Assembly (NCBI GenBank): GCA_021776245.1
Contig: JAJFGF010000068.1
Coordinates: 278,593 to 342,592 of the forward strand
Length of the DNA stretch: 64,000 nt
Origin: Hyphococcus sp.
Lineage (GTDB): Bacteria > Pseudomonadota > Alphaproteobacteria > Caulobacterales > Parvularculaceae
Reading direction: 5' to 3'
Part shown: positions 63,839 to 64,000 of the stretch, one piece after another
Layout: every line of letters begins with the position of its first letter
Numbering within the stretch: the first letter of the stretch is position 1
Program-made: the position numbers and the translations under genes
Notes under the pieces: model-generated
The model's database searches: none
Told to the model about the DNA's origin: nothing
Seen by the model: only the letters and a program-made list of their open reading frames with translations

Positions 63839-64000
63839 CTATGTTTGTTCCTTCTTGATCGTGTGGATCGCGTCGACGAGTTCGCCGACCGTTTTGGTTT
63901 CCGAAATCGTATTCACCGGGATTGAAATGTCATAGAAATCCTCAATATCCATCACCATGTCGAGGACGGCGACGGAATCGATTTCAAGATCGGCGATAAG
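63839..64000 (-). CDS. acyl carrier protein (partial, runs off the right edge)
   Basis: The last 53 residues are visible. LEIDSVAVLDMVMDIEDFYDISI contains the Asp-Ser phosphopantetheine-attachment motif (DSVAVLD; Ser is residue 9 of the visible part), followed by TISETKTVGELVDAI, the helix III-IV region of ACPs. It lies 3 bp upstream of spt, matching the dedicated ACP of the Caulobacter sphingolipid cluster, which supplies the acyl thioester to SPT. Its N-terminus is outside the window. Confidence 0.88.
   Translation of the reverse strand, partial: LIADLEIDSVAVLDMVMDIEDFYDISIPVNTISETKTVGELVDAIHTIKKEQT

Overview
The window reads as chromosomal DNA of an alphaproteobacterium close to the Caulobacterales/Parvularculales (Hyphomonadaceae- or Parvularculaceae-like). 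The evidence is the origin-proximal gene order (leuS-lptE-holA, parB-parA-rsmG-mnmG, mnmE, rho-hemJ-hemE, then ppsR-maf-aroE-coaE), four parS palindromes, exact CtrA boxes (TTAA-N7-TTAA), clustered GANTC sites, and a Caulobacter-type sphingolipid operon at the right edge. The taxonomic placement is inference from gene content and order.

Layout. 0.1-5.1 kb: DUF3576 lipoprotein, leuS, lptE, holA. 5.1-10.8 kb: a hydrolase, then parB/parA/rsmG/mnmG on the minus strand with four parS sites. 11-17.2 kb: mnmE plus accessory genes (DUF6489, GDPD lipoprotein, MATE pump, GST, amidohydrolase) between mnmE and rho. 17.3-20.2 kb: rho, hemJ, hemE. 20.19-20.58 kb: an intergenic region predicted to be the replication origin, in the hemE/ppsR position known from Caulobacter. 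20.6-23.5 kb: tightly overlapping ppsR-maf-aroE-coaE. 23.5-30.8 kb: dienelactone hydrolase, PfkB kinase, small lipoprotein, AmpG-like permease, hybrid histidine kinase, YifB/ComM ATPase. 30.9-32.2 kb: a decayed minus-strand cluster (MBOAT tail, frameshifted SGNH-like gene, start-less ORF). 32.6-36.4 kb: a SLOG/SLATT-like membrane protein followed by a TIR-TM-FGE protein. 36.7-48.1 kb: dnaK, dnaJ, a small secreted protein, GNAT, dapB, retropepsin-like protease, UbiH-type hydroxylase, Amt transporter, ftsK.

48.8-56.4 kb is the most unusual region. It holds a PhcB-like PilZ/methyltransferase, a membrane histidine kinase, a three-histidine-box fatty-acid desaturase, an autoinducer-synthase/FeeM-like acyltransferase, a heme-oxygenase-like diiron enzyme with a complete ligand set, and a second membrane kinase paralogous to the first but with a degenerate ATPase domain. 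Exact CtrA boxes lie in front of the methyltransferase and of the diiron enzyme. I infer a cell-cycle-linked system that makes and senses a fatty-acid-derived signal. No matching system is known to me, but I could not search.

56.5-64 kb: tRNA-Gly, aminoacyl-tRNA deacylase, YbbN thioredoxin, Lon-N protein, Trm112, AMP nucleosidase, then the minus-strand sphingolipid genes acp (partial)-spt-DUF2141-candidate ceramide synthase. No CRISPR array, rRNA, insertion sequence or phage gene was seen.
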